64,000 bases of DNA from Hymenopus coronatus (GCA_030762935.1 CM060887.1:16236501-16300500); one strand, 5' to 3'. Positions 56,901 through 61,590 are shown, numbered from the stretch's first letter. Numbers and translations: made by a program. Notes: generated from the sequence alone by a model not told the origin.

Positions 56901-57465
56901 AAATTTAAATTAAAACCTGGCATAATTAAGAAAATAATCCTTATCCTCCTTAATTGATTTATTGGATGAAAAGAGATCAATGAATTTAGAAGGCATGCAT
57001 CCAAATTCTGTAATAATTTCAGTTTGATATGTTAAATAGTTTCTGACATAATGGGCCATGATTTAACATTGGTGGTATAGGGCTTTTAATCTGCCCTTAA
57101 TCTCTTTAAAATGGAGGAGTTTTGCTGAGAATTCATAATCTAAATATCCTTTGAACATTTAGTATACCTTTGTTGAAGCATCCATACATAAAGGCTAAAA
57201 ATGAAATTGGACTAATCATTTTTATTGATTTCATGTTTAAAAAATAAAACATTTGACGTTTTTTTCTTGATTAGAAAAACATAAACAACCTCTTTTGTAC
57301 TTATTTTTCACAGCCATGGGCATGGGTCTATGCGTGGCATTTATTGCATTTGTGAGATTACCGAGTCTGAAAGTATCAACATTATTGCTGACTGGACTTT
57401 TAATTTATGATGTGTTTTGGGTCTTCTTCTCCTCATACATCTTCAACACCAACGTAATGGTCAAA
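16313..57465 (+). CDS. SPPL3: Signal peptide peptidase-like 3 (5' half, seven exons)
   Basis: SPPL3 is a Golgi-resident multi-pass intramembrane aspartyl protease; in vertebrates it cleaves type II glycosyltransferases and so sets glycan patterns. Exons 16313-16338, 16523-16600, 31539-31645, 40176-40295, 43561-43639, 48349-48461 and 57314-57465 are bounded by GT-AG and join in frame to 225 residues. Seen in order: a short N-terminus, TM1 (about 19-34), an acidic-basic loop (36-80) with 'REREKEKER', TM2 (86-101), TM3 (103-125), the 'PMCQY' block, TM4 (151-168), TM5 (178-190) and TM6 (196-216) with the first catalytic motif YD (Y206, D207). The family's second motif (GxGD), the PAL motif and the C-terminus lie beyond the window. 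The '[11 protein letters not shown]' and '[11 protein letters not shown]' blocks are typical of SPPL3 rather than SPP or SPPL2. Exon coordinates, not the full span, are coding. Confidence 0.95.
16523..16600 (+). CDS. SPPL3: SPPL3 coding exon 2
   Basis: Acceptor AG at 16521-16522 and donor GTAATT at 16601. Encodes residues 9-35, including '[19 protein letters not shown]', the start of the protein and TM1. It is separated from exon 1 by an intron of only 184 bp, whereas the following intron is about 15 kb. Confidence 0.95.
16601..17364 (+). other. SPPL3 intron 2, proximal part
   Basis: AT-rich intron sequence. No mobile element or gene recognised before the Sola-like transposon at 17369. Confidence 0.5.
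17365..17368 (+). repeat. 4-bp target-site duplication (CATG), left
   Basis: CATG directly before the inverted repeat GGGCAGTTCCAT, matched by CATG at 21008-21011. Confidence 0.7.
17369..21007 (-). mobile_element. Sola-like DNA transposon (3639 bp) in SPPL3 intron 2
   Basis: Ends GGGCAGTTCCAT (17369-17380) and ATGGAATTGCCC (20996-21007) are inverted with one mismatch in 12. They are flanked by CATG on both sides, and a 4-bp duplication fits Sola1/Sola2 elements. Subterminal 14-mers of the form GTTACRGAYGTAAC occur at 17382 and 17551, with variants at 17733, 17753, 20482 and 20639. The transposase pseudogene lies on the - strand. The superfamily call is from the duplication length and the protein pattern, so it is provisional. 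Confidence 0.7.
18302..20140 (-). pseudogene. Sola-like transposase remnant
   Basis: Starts at an ATG (20140) reading '[20 protein letters not shown]'. It passes through frameshifted stretches: '[20 protein letters not shown]' near 19850-19900, then 19376-19636 with '[20 protein letters not shown]', then 18874-19239 as an overlapping frame. It ends in a 208-residue open stretch (18302-18928) with '[20 protein letters not shown]', '[20 protein letters not shown]' and a C-terminal '[20 protein letters not shown]'. The 'FSDGA' Asp and '[11 protein letters not shown]' are strongly conserved in a family of multi-copy arthropod and cnidarian proteins that look like transposases. At least three frame breaks make this a dead copy. 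It runs antisense to SPPL3. Confidence 0.7.
21008..21011 (+). repeat. 4-bp target-site duplication (CATG), right
   Basis: Pairs with 17365-17368. Confidence 0.7.
21012..21730. other. SPPL3 intron 2, nothing recognised
   Basis: AT-rich intronic DNA. No open frame of note and no repeat shared in this window. Confidence 0.4.
21733..22892 (-). mobile_element. Mariner fossil (about 1160 bp)
   Basis: Flanked by TA (21731-21732 and 22893-22894). Worn inverted ends contain 'GTTCAATAAGTACCC' at the left and 'CGTACTGAACAACCC' at the right. On the - strand, broken frames read '[18 protein letters not shown]' (about 22150-22210) and '[17 protein letters not shown]' (about 21930-21980), the mariner segments around and after the catalytic domain. 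A related copy with better ends starts at 52975. Confidence 0.8.
23034..23272 (+). mobile_element. tRNA-derived SINE (family D) with 13-bp duplication
   Basis: The direct repeat AAGTTATTCACCA (23034-23046 and 23260-23272) encloses a 213-bp element. It starts with a tRNA-like head ('GGGTAGTGTGGTGGTAGCG') and ends in an A-run. The perfect duplication indicates a fairly young insertion. A 3' fragment of the family lies at 5925-6056. Confidence 0.9.
23432..23514 (+). repeat. C-run and CA/CCA microsatellite
   Basis: A C run followed by mixed CA and CCA repeats with C-runs. It produces a spurious Trp/Gly-rich open frame on the - strand. Confidence 0.9.
23770..24052 (-). mobile_element. SINE family B copy
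   Basis: The - strand starts 'CTGCCTCCATGGTCGAGTAG' (tRNA-like A-box) and holds 'GTCTGGAAGTATGTATG' and 'ACGTAAAAGAACC'; the latter is shared with SINE family C. It ends in an A-rich stretch. Confidence 0.8.
24562..25074 (+). pseudogene. Penelope-like element, GIY-YIG endonuclease domain
   Basis: A 170-codon open stretch, intact from about aa 30 on. '[19 protein letters not shown]' contains the GIY-YIG core in the form GVY...YIG, with the CxC pair typical of Penelope-like elements. '[10 protein letters not shown]' follows about 60 residues later, and the stretch ends with 'IDWLRKHRF'. The domain nicks the target DNA to prime reverse transcription. The reverse transcriptase half is missing, so it is a 5'-truncated copy. 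The first roughly 25 residues are probably not native. Confidence 0.9.
25203..25245 (+). ncRNA. Hammerhead-ribozyme-like motif in the Penelope tail
   Basis: 'CTGATGA' is followed by a GGGAG/CTCCC hairpin and 'GAAAC', the order of the hammerhead core (core, stem II, GAAA). Penelope-like elements are known to carry hammerheads in their terminal repeats. The expected cleavage triplet after the short third stem reads GAC rather than GTC, so the copy may be inactive. Confidence 0.45.
25660..26508 (+). other. SPPL3 intron 2, nothing recognised
   Basis: AT-rich, low-complexity intronic DNA without a feature I can name. Confidence 0.4.
26511..28532 (-). mobile_element. Mariner fossil interrupted by an F1 repeat
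   Basis: Ends 'CGAGGGTCACTCCAAAAGTT' (26511) and an inverse 'AAGCTTTTGGAGCAACTTTA' (28513-28532), with TA outside. The - strand frame 26830-27120 reads '[20 protein letters not shown]' and '[11 protein letters not shown]', a worn mariner catalytic region around the second and third Asp positions. The N-terminal half lies at about 27930-28330. The hairpin-ended repeat at about 27005-27925 sits between the halves. Confidence 0.75.
27005..27925 (+). repeat. Hairpin-ended repeat family F1 copy, long form
   Basis: Starts with the terminal hairpin 'CTAGCACGTATGTATAATGT' (27020 on), then the arm, a TG/G-rich microsatellite (27157-27182), 'GGATGCGACATGAAAG', a C-run, and a body that reappears at 29750-30345 and 37040-37640. 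The left junction with the mariner remnant is clear; the right is approximate. Confidence 0.65.
28553..29130 (+). repeat. Unclassified interspersed repeat, copy 1
   Basis: About 70% similar by eye to 51797-52370, with shared blocks such as 'ATTCATTTATGATTCAT', 'GCTATTTCTCAAGAGAA' and 'TTCTTTGTTAGAAATAA'. One frame resembles the C-terminus of a transposase ('ISQRE...VVSF' in copy 2). Too worn to classify. Confidence 0.55.
29506..30610 (+). repeat. Hairpin-ended repeat family F1, two facing copies
   Basis: A first copy (29506-30345) has a GA microsatellite of about 70 bp (29621-29693) where other copies have CA, TG or CT, and a C-run at 29780-29790. A second, inverted partial copy (30360-30610) has a CA-rich 'CACCCACCCACGCGTGCGCA' stretch at the same position. 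Confidence 0.7.
30725..31085 (+). other. LINE C-terminal remnant
   Basis: One frame reads '[18 protein letters not shown]' followed by a Lys-rich part, the worn form of the 'GH..RM...RIPK..L.G...GR' motif at the end of many insect non-LTR polyproteins. Several stops. Confidence 0.6.
31090..31538 (+). other. End of SPPL3 intron 2
   Basis: Intronic DNA with a short TAT microsatellite (31468-31493), followed by the exon 3 acceptor 'GTTAACAG'. Confidence 0.5.
31539..31645 (+). CDS. SPPL3: SPPL3 coding exon 3
   Basis: Encodes residues 35-71 of the loop between TM1 and TM2, with the charged run '[16 protein letters not shown]' and a Gly/Ala/Thr-rich end. Acceptor AG at 31537-31538 and donor GTAAGT at 31646. 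This loop is the least conserved part of the family. Confidence 0.93.
31996..32560 (+). mobile_element. Mariner 5' half
   Basis: Starts with 'CAGTGGCTGTCCCAGAAGTA' after TA, as a mariner inverted end would. Frames from about 32200 read 'KGLSPTNIK' and '[16 protein letters not shown]', then '[20 protein letters not shown]' and '[13 protein letters not shown]', which are the two helix-turn-helix regions of a mariner transposase. It breaks off at about 32560, and no right end was found. Confidence 0.8.
32561..33430 (+). other. SPPL3 intron 3, nothing recognised
   Basis: AT-rich DNA without a recognisable feature. Confidence 0.4.
33440..33800 (+). other. LINE C-terminal remnant with zinc-knuckle trace
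   Basis: Open stretch 33465-33659 continues past a stop into '[12 protein letters not shown]', the remains of a Cys-Cys-His-Cys knuckle ('CP.C...ED..H....C') at the end of a non-LTR polyprotein. Confidence 0.5.
33860..34480 (+). other. SPPL3 intron 3, nothing recognised
   Basis: AT-rich DNA with short triplet-like stretches near 33890-33980. No feature named. Confidence 0.4.
34490..34920 (+). pseudogene. Penelope-like element tail, GIY-YIG remnant
   Basis: One frame reads '[17 protein letters not shown]', a GIY...YI core with Cys pair, followed by stops. At 34850-34880 'CTGATGAT..AGATGAAAAC' may be a worn hammerhead core, as at 25203. Confidence 0.75.
34921..35590 (+). other. SPPL3 intron 3, nothing recognised
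   Basis: AT-rich, no feature named. Confidence 0.4.
35590..37640 (+). repeat. Hairpin-ended repeat family F1, interrupted copy
   Basis: 35590-36130 has the arm ('CACCCAAAAATTTGATAC'), a short TG/C microsatellite (35693-35709) and the body. 37040-37640 holds the distal body ('TTGAATTTTCTAGGAATAGT', a CT microsatellite at 37413-37434, 'GAAGAATAAGCTT'). LINE sequence lies between them. Confidence 0.65.
36140..37030 (+). pseudogene. LINE 3' fragment inside the F1 repeat
   Basis: Frame 36516-36881 ends with '[19 protein letters not shown]' and '[19 protein letters not shown]' (past a stop). This resembles the segment after RNase H in insect non-LTR elements ('R.....RL.TGH......L...C..C'). The proximal 350 bp are not recognised. 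Confidence 0.6.
37904..38095 (+). mobile_element. Possible tRNA-derived SINE (family E)
   Basis: 'GATAGCACAATG' fits an A-box and 'GGTTCGATTCC' is a perfect B-box about 45 bp later. A non-tRNA body of about 120 bp follows. Only one copy in the window, so the call rests on the two Pol III boxes. Confidence 0.45.
38640..39270 (+). pseudogene. LINE ORF2 C-terminal part
   Basis: Frames read '[12 protein letters not shown]' and '[15 protein letters not shown]', then the 133-codon stretch 38844-39245 with '[20 protein letters not shown]'. Same type as the LINE at 1560-3270, but without the insertion. 5'-truncated. The 3' UTR may run to about 39400. Confidence 0.75.
39400..40175 (+). other. End of SPPL3 intron 3
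   Basis: Nothing recognised apart from the acceptor of exon 4. Confidence 0.45.
40176..40295 (+). CDS. SPPL3: SPPL3 coding exon 4
   Basis: Encodes residues 71-111 with '[19 protein letters not shown]' and '[13 protein letters not shown]' (TM2 and the start of TM3). Acceptor 'TTTCAG' and donor GTAAGT at 40296. Confidence 0.96.
40855..41110 (-). repeat. Hairpin-ended repeat family F1 copy
   Basis: G-run, 'GTGTCACATCCTTAAGATGG', 'AAGTTTGGTATTTGACAGGC' and the arm 'CCAGTAAAATCTTCATATTG' are in family order. The spacer holds an ATT microsatellite instead of a dinucleotide repeat (41030-41046). The terminal hairpin is missing. Confidence 0.7.
41110..42340 (+). other. SPPL3 intron 4 with TTA microsatellite
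   Basis: TTA repeat at 41650-41706 and an F1 body fragment at about 41835-41890. Nothing else recognised. Confidence 0.55.
42345..42735 (+). mobile_element. MITE-like element (family M) copy
   Basis: Shares 'GCATTCACAATCGACAGAAA' to 'GAGCCCCAGGAATG' with 57800-57850 and ends with 'CTATTGTGAACCA' like the other two family copies. Confidence 0.45.
42841..43068 (-). mobile_element. SINE family A, full-length copy
   Basis: On the - strand: A-box 'TGGCCGAGTGGTTAGACCA', B-box 'GGTTCGATCCC', body with 'GGACAAAGTGGCGCAGAGG' and 'TTTCTCCGGTTTCCCCCGCC'. It is the best-preserved copy and gives the family structure: a Ser/Leu-type tRNA head of about 75 bp, then a unique body of about 150 bp. Confidence 0.92.
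43311..43448. repeat. Hairpin element, 138 bp
   Basis: 'CTTGGAGTTATGCTGAGTCA' (43311-43330) is inverted at 43429-43448 with one mismatch, and the pairing extends inward over a further 8 bp or so. It can form a stem of roughly 28 bp with an 80-bp loop. Confidence 0.7.
43561..43639 (+). CDS. SPPL3: SPPL3 coding exon 5
   Basis: Encodes residues 111-137 with '[19 protein letters not shown]' (end of TM3 and a conserved post-TM3 block). Acceptor 'CTCTTGCAG' and donor GTAAGT at 43640. Confidence 0.96.
43816..44543 (+). mobile_element. Penelope-like tail with 230-bp inverted arms
   Basis: 43816-44047 is about 85% identical to the reverse complement of 44300-44543. Between the arms a frame reads 'SKAGIYHKL' and then, broken, 'ICIGQT'-like sequence, a GIY-YIG domain. 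The right arm is the normal downstream coding and tail sequence; the left arm is an inverted copy of it, so the structure looks like two facing, fused insertions or a snap-back product. Confidence 0.75.
44544..45163 (+). other. SPPL3 intron 5, nothing recognised
   Basis: AT-rich DNA up to the mariner insertion. Confidence 0.45.
45166..46461 (+). mobile_element. Near-intact mariner transposon (1296 bp)
   Basis: TA target duplications at 45164-45165 and 46462-46463. The terminal repeats, starting CGAGGGGCATACTGAAAGTC at the left, are inverted at the right end with two mismatches in 29 positions. Length, TA duplication and layout are those of a canonical mariner. The high agreement of the ends marks it as the youngest Tc1/mariner copy here. 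Confidence 0.96.
45329..46317 (+). pseudogene. Mariner transposase (D,D34D), one frameshift
   Basis: The first open stretch 45329-45901 has the paired N-terminal helix-turn-helix regions ('[20 protein letters not shown]' and '[20 protein letters not shown]'), the linker '[11 protein letters not shown]' and the first catalytic Asp in 'VTGDESW'. The second, 45862-46317, reads '[12 protein letters not shown]', then '[10 protein letters not shown]' (second Asp) and '[14 protein letters not shown]' (third). There are exactly 34 residues between the last two, as in mariners. The two stretches overlap in different frames, and the break falls between about 45862 and 45900, where the first frame hits a stop. 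Everything else is open, about 330 codons in all. Confidence 0.95.
46464..46974 (+). other. SPPL3 intron 5, nothing recognised
   Basis: AT-rich DNA without a named feature. Confidence 0.45.
46975..47370. repeat. Hairpin-ended repeat family F1, two-ended copy
   Basis: The only copy with a hairpin at both ends ('CTCTACACATAATATGTACA' near 46985 and 'CTCTAGCTACTATGTACATA' near 47331). It has matching inverted arms ('TTCAATATCAAGATTTCACC' against 'GTGAAATCTCGGCATC') and, in the centre, CT (47166-47205), TATA (47218-47233) and TG (47234-47251) microsatellites. It shows that the family unit is a foldback of about 395 bp with a simple-repeat core. Confidence 0.8.
47371..48348 (+). other. End of SPPL3 intron 5 with ATT microsatellite
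   Basis: TTA/ATT repeat at 47846-47902 (a poly-Asn frame on the - strand is an artefact). Nothing else recognised before the exon 6 acceptor. Confidence 0.5.
48349..48461 (+). CDS. SPPL3: SPPL3 coding exon 6
   Basis: Encodes residues 137-175 with '[19 protein letters not shown]' and '[10 protein letters not shown]' (TM4 and the following loop). Acceptor 'TTGTTGTAG' and donor GTGAGC at 48462. Confidence 0.96.
48462..49462 (+). other. SPPL3 intron 6, proximal part
   Basis: No repeat or gene recognised. Confidence 0.4.
49465..49918. mobile_element. Palindromic MITE (family P), copy 1
   Basis: The 454 bp are bounded by TA. Ends GGGTCATTAAATTAAAAGTA and the inverse 'AATGACCC'; the two halves are roughly 85% complementary over at least 90 bp at each end, including 'TCTCTCCACTGCGCAAGA'. 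No coding region. A TA duplication and GGG ends suggest a Tc1/mariner-type partner. Confidence 0.8.
49920..50994 (+). other. DNA between the two P-family MITEs
   Basis: AT-rich intron 6 sequence, nothing recognised. Confidence 0.4.
50995..51438. mobile_element. Palindromic MITE (family P), copy 2
   Basis: Same ends ('GGATCGTTAAATTATAAGGT', inverse near 51419-51438) and the same arms. The asymmetric parts ('TTGGGAGCAGATGGTCAATA') run opposite to copy 1, so the two copies face each other about 1.1 kb apart. Confidence 0.78.
51797..52370 (+). repeat. Unclassified interspersed repeat, copy 2
   Basis: Homologous to 28553-29130, with an additional stretch in the middle (about 51985-52070). Transposase-like residues '[13 protein letters not shown]' appear in one frame. 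Confidence 0.55.
52371..52972 (+). other. SPPL3 intron 6, nothing recognised
   Basis: Short CAC repeat at 52687-52705 only. Confidence 0.4.
52975..53640 (-). mobile_element. Mariner fossil interrupted by a SINE
   Basis: Left end 'TGAGGGTGGTTCAATAAGTA' after TA and the sequence that follows match the mariner copy at 21733-22892. The match breaks off at about 53260, where a family C SINE starts, and resumes at about 53485 with 'CTTGTTAAATTGGGCC', which corresponds to 22114 on. The right end was not found. Confidence 0.75.
53262..53490 (-). mobile_element. SINE family C copy nested in mariner fossil
   Basis: Reverse complement of the 13222-13520 copy in 'AGGATTTTTACACTTG..AAA', 'CTTCAGAAGGAAGCCATGCT' and 'GCTCAGATTCCTCTT' blocks. 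Roughly 75% similar by eye. Confidence 0.8.
53641..54170 (+). other. SPPL3 intron 6, nothing recognised
   Basis: Remnant DNA, perhaps the rest of the mariner fossil at first, then no named feature. Confidence 0.35.
54185..54720 (+). pseudogene. Penelope-like element tail, GIY-YIG domain
   Basis: Frames read '[20 protein letters not shown]' then '[20 protein letters not shown]' and 'KSAVAHHFW', the GIY-YIG nuclease with its GVY and YIG halves, and '[19 protein letters not shown]' at the end. At 54669-54700 a GCGG/CCGC hairpin followed by GAAAC and later GTC has hammerhead layout, with a changed first core box. 5'-truncated, frame broken near 54430. Confidence 0.8.
54721..55450 (+). other. SPPL3 intron 6, nothing recognised
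   Basis: AT-rich with a G-run at about 55240-55248. Confidence 0.4.
55449..55562. repeat. Near-perfect palindrome with 48-bp arms
   Basis: The left arm runs from 'TTAATTCAAAATCTTCTCGG' (55449 on) to 'AATAACTTGGCTTG'. It is the exact inverse of the right arm ending 'CCGAGAAGATTTTGAATTAA' (55562). The 18-bp centre contains the inverse of 'GAAACGTTGGTGTC', the 3' half of a hammerhead core with its GTC cleavage triplet, as found in terminal repeats of Penelope-like elements. Confidence 0.85.
55570..57313 (+). other. End of SPPL3 intron 6, nothing recognised
   Basis: 1.7 kb of AT-rich DNA without recognisable repeats. The open frame at 56561-56776 is not recognised and not supported. Confidence 0.4.
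57314..57465 (+). CDS. SPPL3: SPPL3 coding exon 7 with catalytic YD motif
   Basis: Encodes residues 175-225: '[19 protein letters not shown]' (TM5 and loop), then TM6 with '[15 protein letters not shown]', whose Asp207 is the first of the two active-site aspartates, and 'NTNVMVK'. Acceptor 'TTTTCACAG' and donor GTAAGT at 57466. The next exon is outside the window. Confidence 0.97.
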
Positions 57466-57721
57466 GTAAGTTCTTACTAACATTCCATTCCTTTGCATGT
57501 TGCATGTAAAAGGCTTGTGTTGGAAAGGGAATATCTATAATTAAACTATTGTGAAAAGTCTATGTTAATGTTGATTAAATAATGCATGTAGTTAAGGAGA
57601 ATAGTATTTAAAGTTACCCTTTACGCAAATAAAAAGTATATTTGCATGTCATAAGAAGCAATAATATATTTTCCATTACATTAATTGATTTTGAAAATCT
57701 GAAGCAAACAGATTGGTGTGT

Positions 57722-58185
57722 GTTACGGCTGGATACAACAAGCCAGAATGGTAGCCAGAATGAGAGGATAACATTTAAAAAATGTCTTTTAATCAGAGTG
57801 TTTGCAATTAACAGGAATCTTTCTTTGGCCCTGGGAACTGAGCATGGCTTATTGGATGGATATTGTGCATATTAGACTGCTGTAGAGATTATTTAGGCAG
57901 CTGTGACATGAAGCATCTGCTAGAGCTGATGCAGGTTGCAGTTCTTTCAAATTTTGATGTTAACTAACTCACATTATGTTAGCTGAATTGCAGACAGGTG
58001 AAAAAAATGTCATTGTTCTATTAAAAACAAATAAAATTCAAATACACAAAACTTTCCACTTTTAGATCGATGTGCAACCCATTCTCATTACCAAGCTATT
58101 GTGAAATAATATCTTTGTCCTGTGCAGCTCCCCTTTCTCGCCTTTGTTTTGGTTACCATTCTCAGATTGTGAACCAGCCTTTAAA
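57722..58185 (-). mobile_element. MITE-like element (family M) copy
   Basis: Ends with 'AGATTGTGAACCAGCC' like the other copies (inverse at 24488). The inner 'CACATTATGTTAGCTGAATT' is shared with 25371-25390 in inverse orientation. The left end 'CGGCTGGATACAA' is degenerate. Confidence 0.45.
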
Positions 58186-58463
58186 GTTACTGAGCGGTGG
58201 TATCGGAGTGAGAAGAATAAAAACTGTGACTACTCCTATTCTTAAATGCAACAAATTCATGGGCATTGTCAGACAGCGTATAAACTTATATCAGAGTAGA
58301 AGTAAACATCTGTGTGTATTTGTTTCCCCTTTAAAATTGATTTATTTGTTGGGTCTGGGAAATTGTGTGGAATGCAGGGATATTGTCATAAGTGATATGC
58401 TTATTTTAAATTAGTATCAGTGTGGCTAAATATAATCAGGACTGAGTTGTGTAAATAACATAG

Positions 58464-58678
58464 GCTGCATTAGTGGACACAATTGCTGGCAGCAATTCTT
58501 TGTATATTGCAGCTGTGAGTGGACACGTGTTGTCAGAAGGTTCTTTGATGACAAGGTCCAGCATTACACCTGCGTTAGTGGACACAATTGCTGGCAGCAA
58601 GTTCTTTGTATATTGCAGCTGTGAGTGGACACGTGTTGTCAGAAGGTTCTTTGATGTCAAGGTCCAGCATTACAGCTG
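58464..58678 (+). repeat. Tandem duplication, two units of about 106 bp
   Basis: 'TAGTGGACACAATTGCTGGC' occurs at 58471 and again at 58576. The whole unit ending 'AAGGTCCAGCATTACA' is repeated with only a few differences (one inserted G, a few substitutions). Near-identity points to a recent event. Confidence 0.95.
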
Positions 58679-58717
58679 AGTGCGTGTGGCATCTGCAGTA
58701 GTTGGCATGTGCGACTG

Positions 58718-58790
58718 CTTCTAGAAGTTTCTAGCCAGGTATAAAAAGGCACAGTTACAGCAGCAGCAGCAGCAGCAGCTGAGTTCAGTT
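58718..58790 (+). promoter_or_regulatory. Heat-shock-type promoter motif set
   Basis: A perfect three-unit heat-shock element cTTCt-aGAAg-tTTCt (58718-58732) lies 7 bp before TATAAAAA (58740-58747). A CAG repeat follows (58759-58779), then the initiator-like TTCAGTT (58784-58790). The TATA to initiator distance of about 47 bp is longer than usual (about 30), a difference the CAG run could explain. No gene recognised downstream; the 103-codon frame at 58819 is unsupported. Confidence 0.45.
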
Positions 58791-58979
58791 TTGACTGGAA
58801 ATTCGTAACAGACATCAAATGTCAAAAGGAAACTATGCACCAGAATTGTTACAAAAGCATTGCAGAAAGAGAGATACTTGCGAGCATATACTGATTGTAA
58901 TCAGTTTGGAAAAAAATAAAGAGTTGTTTGTTGGAGTAAAAAGAGTTTTTGTTATAGTATTAATCATATACATTTTTGG

Positions 58980-60120
58980 GCTGCCCTTTGAACTTAGGAC
59001 TCTCCCCTTTTGTCATTGGACAGTCCTCTTCACTATTTATTTTGACCATCTTTATATGGGATCCCCTTTTTCAGTTCCCATTTTTCAACTCTTTTCCTCT
59101 CTCTTTTTACTTTTGTATCCCCTAGCTTAAACTCACCTTTTCTCTTTCTTTTACCTCCCTCCTCTCCTATTTGTGCCTCCTTACTTTTTTCTCTGCCTGA
59201 TCACTCGTTTTGGAGTGCCTGCTTTTGTTCTGCTCTTCTGATTCAGGCCTTTAAAAACACCTTTCTTCCTTTGTGTACATCACTTACCCCGACACTTCAA
59301 CTTGCCAATGCATCATATTGGAATCTTTATGTTCACCATTTGGTTGCCACTTCCTGGTTTATTGATTGCTTTGTTATAGTCTTATATTTTATCTCAATAT
59401 CTTGATTGTGCCTTCTGCATCCATCAGTCCATAATTTCATGTTCCTAATGTATGCTGCCTTTCCTTGTTTGTGTGATTTACATTATTTATTTCAATATTA
59501 TCTTTAGGTGGATTACCACCCTTCTTTGGTTTTTTTCCAAAATGAATTGCAATCCAATTTATAGCTCAAAACCAAAGATAAAATATAATGTTCCGATGTC
59601 TTTATGGTTGGTTGATCTTGCATTTGCAATTTTGGGGAAAATCCTAGAAATGGAGGTAGTCCACCTAAAGATAATATGGATTATATAATAGAAGTTACCT
59701 AAATTGCTTTATTTGTTTAGTTTTAATATTTGTATTAATATTCTTCAATTATTAGTATATTTCTTTTCCCCTTTTTTTGTCTGAATCTCAATGGACTGCA
59801 AATTTCATAGCTACTTACTTCCATCCCTGATGTTCTTCCTAAAAGTTGTACTCTTGTCTTGCATTTCTTCTTTGTTTCCTGAAATTACTACGTTGTACTT
59901 TCTCTCTGATCTTCCAAACTTTCCACTCCTCTTCTAATATTTAATATCTCTTCCTTAATTCCTTCTAATTTTTTCTTCTTTGTTTAGTTTTCTTCCTATA
60001 ACTGTGTGCCATCTCTTCCAATTCCTTATTGCCATATTCATTGCATGCTTGGTTTCTATGCTCCTTTCCTTCTTCTCATGTTACTTCCTGCTGCTGCTCA
60101 GTTATTACTTGCCTGTTTTA
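58980..60120 (-). other. Pyrimidine-rich stretch with strong strand bias
   Basis: The + strand is rich in C and T over about 1.1 kb ('CTCTTTTCCTCTCTCTTTTT' and many such runs), so the - strand is purine-rich. The purine-rich strand could be decayed, Lys/Glu-rich coding sequence of an old element, but I could not identify it. Confidence 0.5.
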
Positions 60121-60754
60121 TTTTAGGGACTTTGTCAAAAGGATATAGGTTCTTCCTTTAGAAGGGACCCCTTTAAAGAGTCTTTAAAGGCTCTTATGGC
60201 TTAAATCCACACAATTGAAAGCTGTTATGAAACCAATACTTTTGAATCATGCCCCAAGCCAAAACTCATTCTTTTAAAAATGTATGAAAGGCATGCTTTC
60301 AGTAGACATTTGCTAATGAAATACAATTTTTCAGAAAATATTCTCCTTTGATTTTGAAGGATCTAATGCACTAAATTCTTGGTTATCTTAGAAAACTTTC
60401 TATTAAGATTCAGCTTCACATAAAACTACAGGATTTCAATCAGCTCCTGCAGAGCACAGAAAGTAATGCTGTAGAACCATGGAATCATTAATAGCATCAA
60501 TTGAAAGCATCCTGAACTTAAGTGAATGGTTCTGAAGGGTACAAGGTATACTTTAACTTCCAAACTCAACCAGTAATCCTTTGGAACACCACTTTGGAGT
60601 TTTGCAATCTTTCATTTCCCTCACATTTTCTCCATCTTCATTTATTAGAGTGTATTAATATTCCCATAAGCAGCCTCGTTAACTGAATATACCTGGTCTT
60701 AACATAAATACTGCAACAATTTATTTGAGGGTGGCTGTATCACCTGTGGTGCTT

Positions 60755-61590
60755 AGTAGTGAGTCATGCAGTTCAGCTGCAGAAGGAGAAAATTTTTTGT
60801 GTTAATTTTCAAGATGAACTGGGGCAGTTATGAAAATCATGTAGCTATGGTAGCTTTGCAAAAGTTAGGCAAATCTGCAGTTGAAGTATTCAAACTTCTC
60901 GAAAAATTGAAAATAAGCAGAAGGTCCATGTTCCACACTGTCTGCATTCCAGAGTGATAAAAGCAATGGCAGTACGTGTTTAAAGAAATCTGGTACGAAG
61001 ATAGGGATTGTTCAGGATTTTACCATTTCTAAAATGTGTGTGTCCTGCATATTGAGGAGTGATCTAGGTTTTTGTGCCTACAAACTGTGAAAAGGTCACC
61101 TCTCACAATGAGCTGAATCACCAGAGTTCTTAAAATCAAAACACTTACTGCAGGTTATTCAGCAAATGATCACAGAAGAATCCTTTTCATTGCTGAAAAA
61201 ATGTTCAGTGTTGAGACTTTCAAGGGTCAAAATGACAGTATATGCCAGATCCTCTAAATAAGGTGCTGAAAAGTTTCCATAGTCCAGAGGGCCCATTACC
61301 CTGCATTTGTGATGTGGGGTATGAGCTACAAAGTAACAATGGAGCTCCATTTCTACAAAAAAAAGGGTTAAACCGTCTTTATCAGGAGATGATGCTGGAG
61401 AGTGGTGAAATGTTTCATTACAGCTAAACAGTGATGCCATACTGATGTTAATCCAGTTGCTTTGTATGAAGTTTTTAGCTTTAGCATTGTTAGAGCTTTT
61501 ATGTCAGAATGCTGCAAATTATGCAAAAATATGGGATATTTAAAATGATTTTATGAGTTTTAAACATATATTTCTATTGTATACAACACA
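60755..61590 (+). pseudogene. Tc1/mariner-type transposase remnant
   Basis: Frames read 'MVALQKLGKSAVEVFKLLEK' (helix-turn-helix, 60840 on), 'ILRSDLGFCAYKL' (about 61045) and 'VLRLSRVKMTVYARSS' (about 61210). The last corresponds to the segment after the first catalytic Asp in a widespread family of insect Tc1-like elements. Stops and frame changes throughout. Confidence 0.65.

Noticed and set aside
58464..58678. Repeat array resembling a CRISPR-like layout
   Set aside because: Only two head-to-tail units without spacers in an animal genome; a simple tandem duplication.
58819..59130. 103-codon open frame downstream of the heat-shock-type motifs
   Set aside because: Hydrophobic C-terminal part comes from the pyrimidine-rich tract; no homology recognised, so not called a gene.
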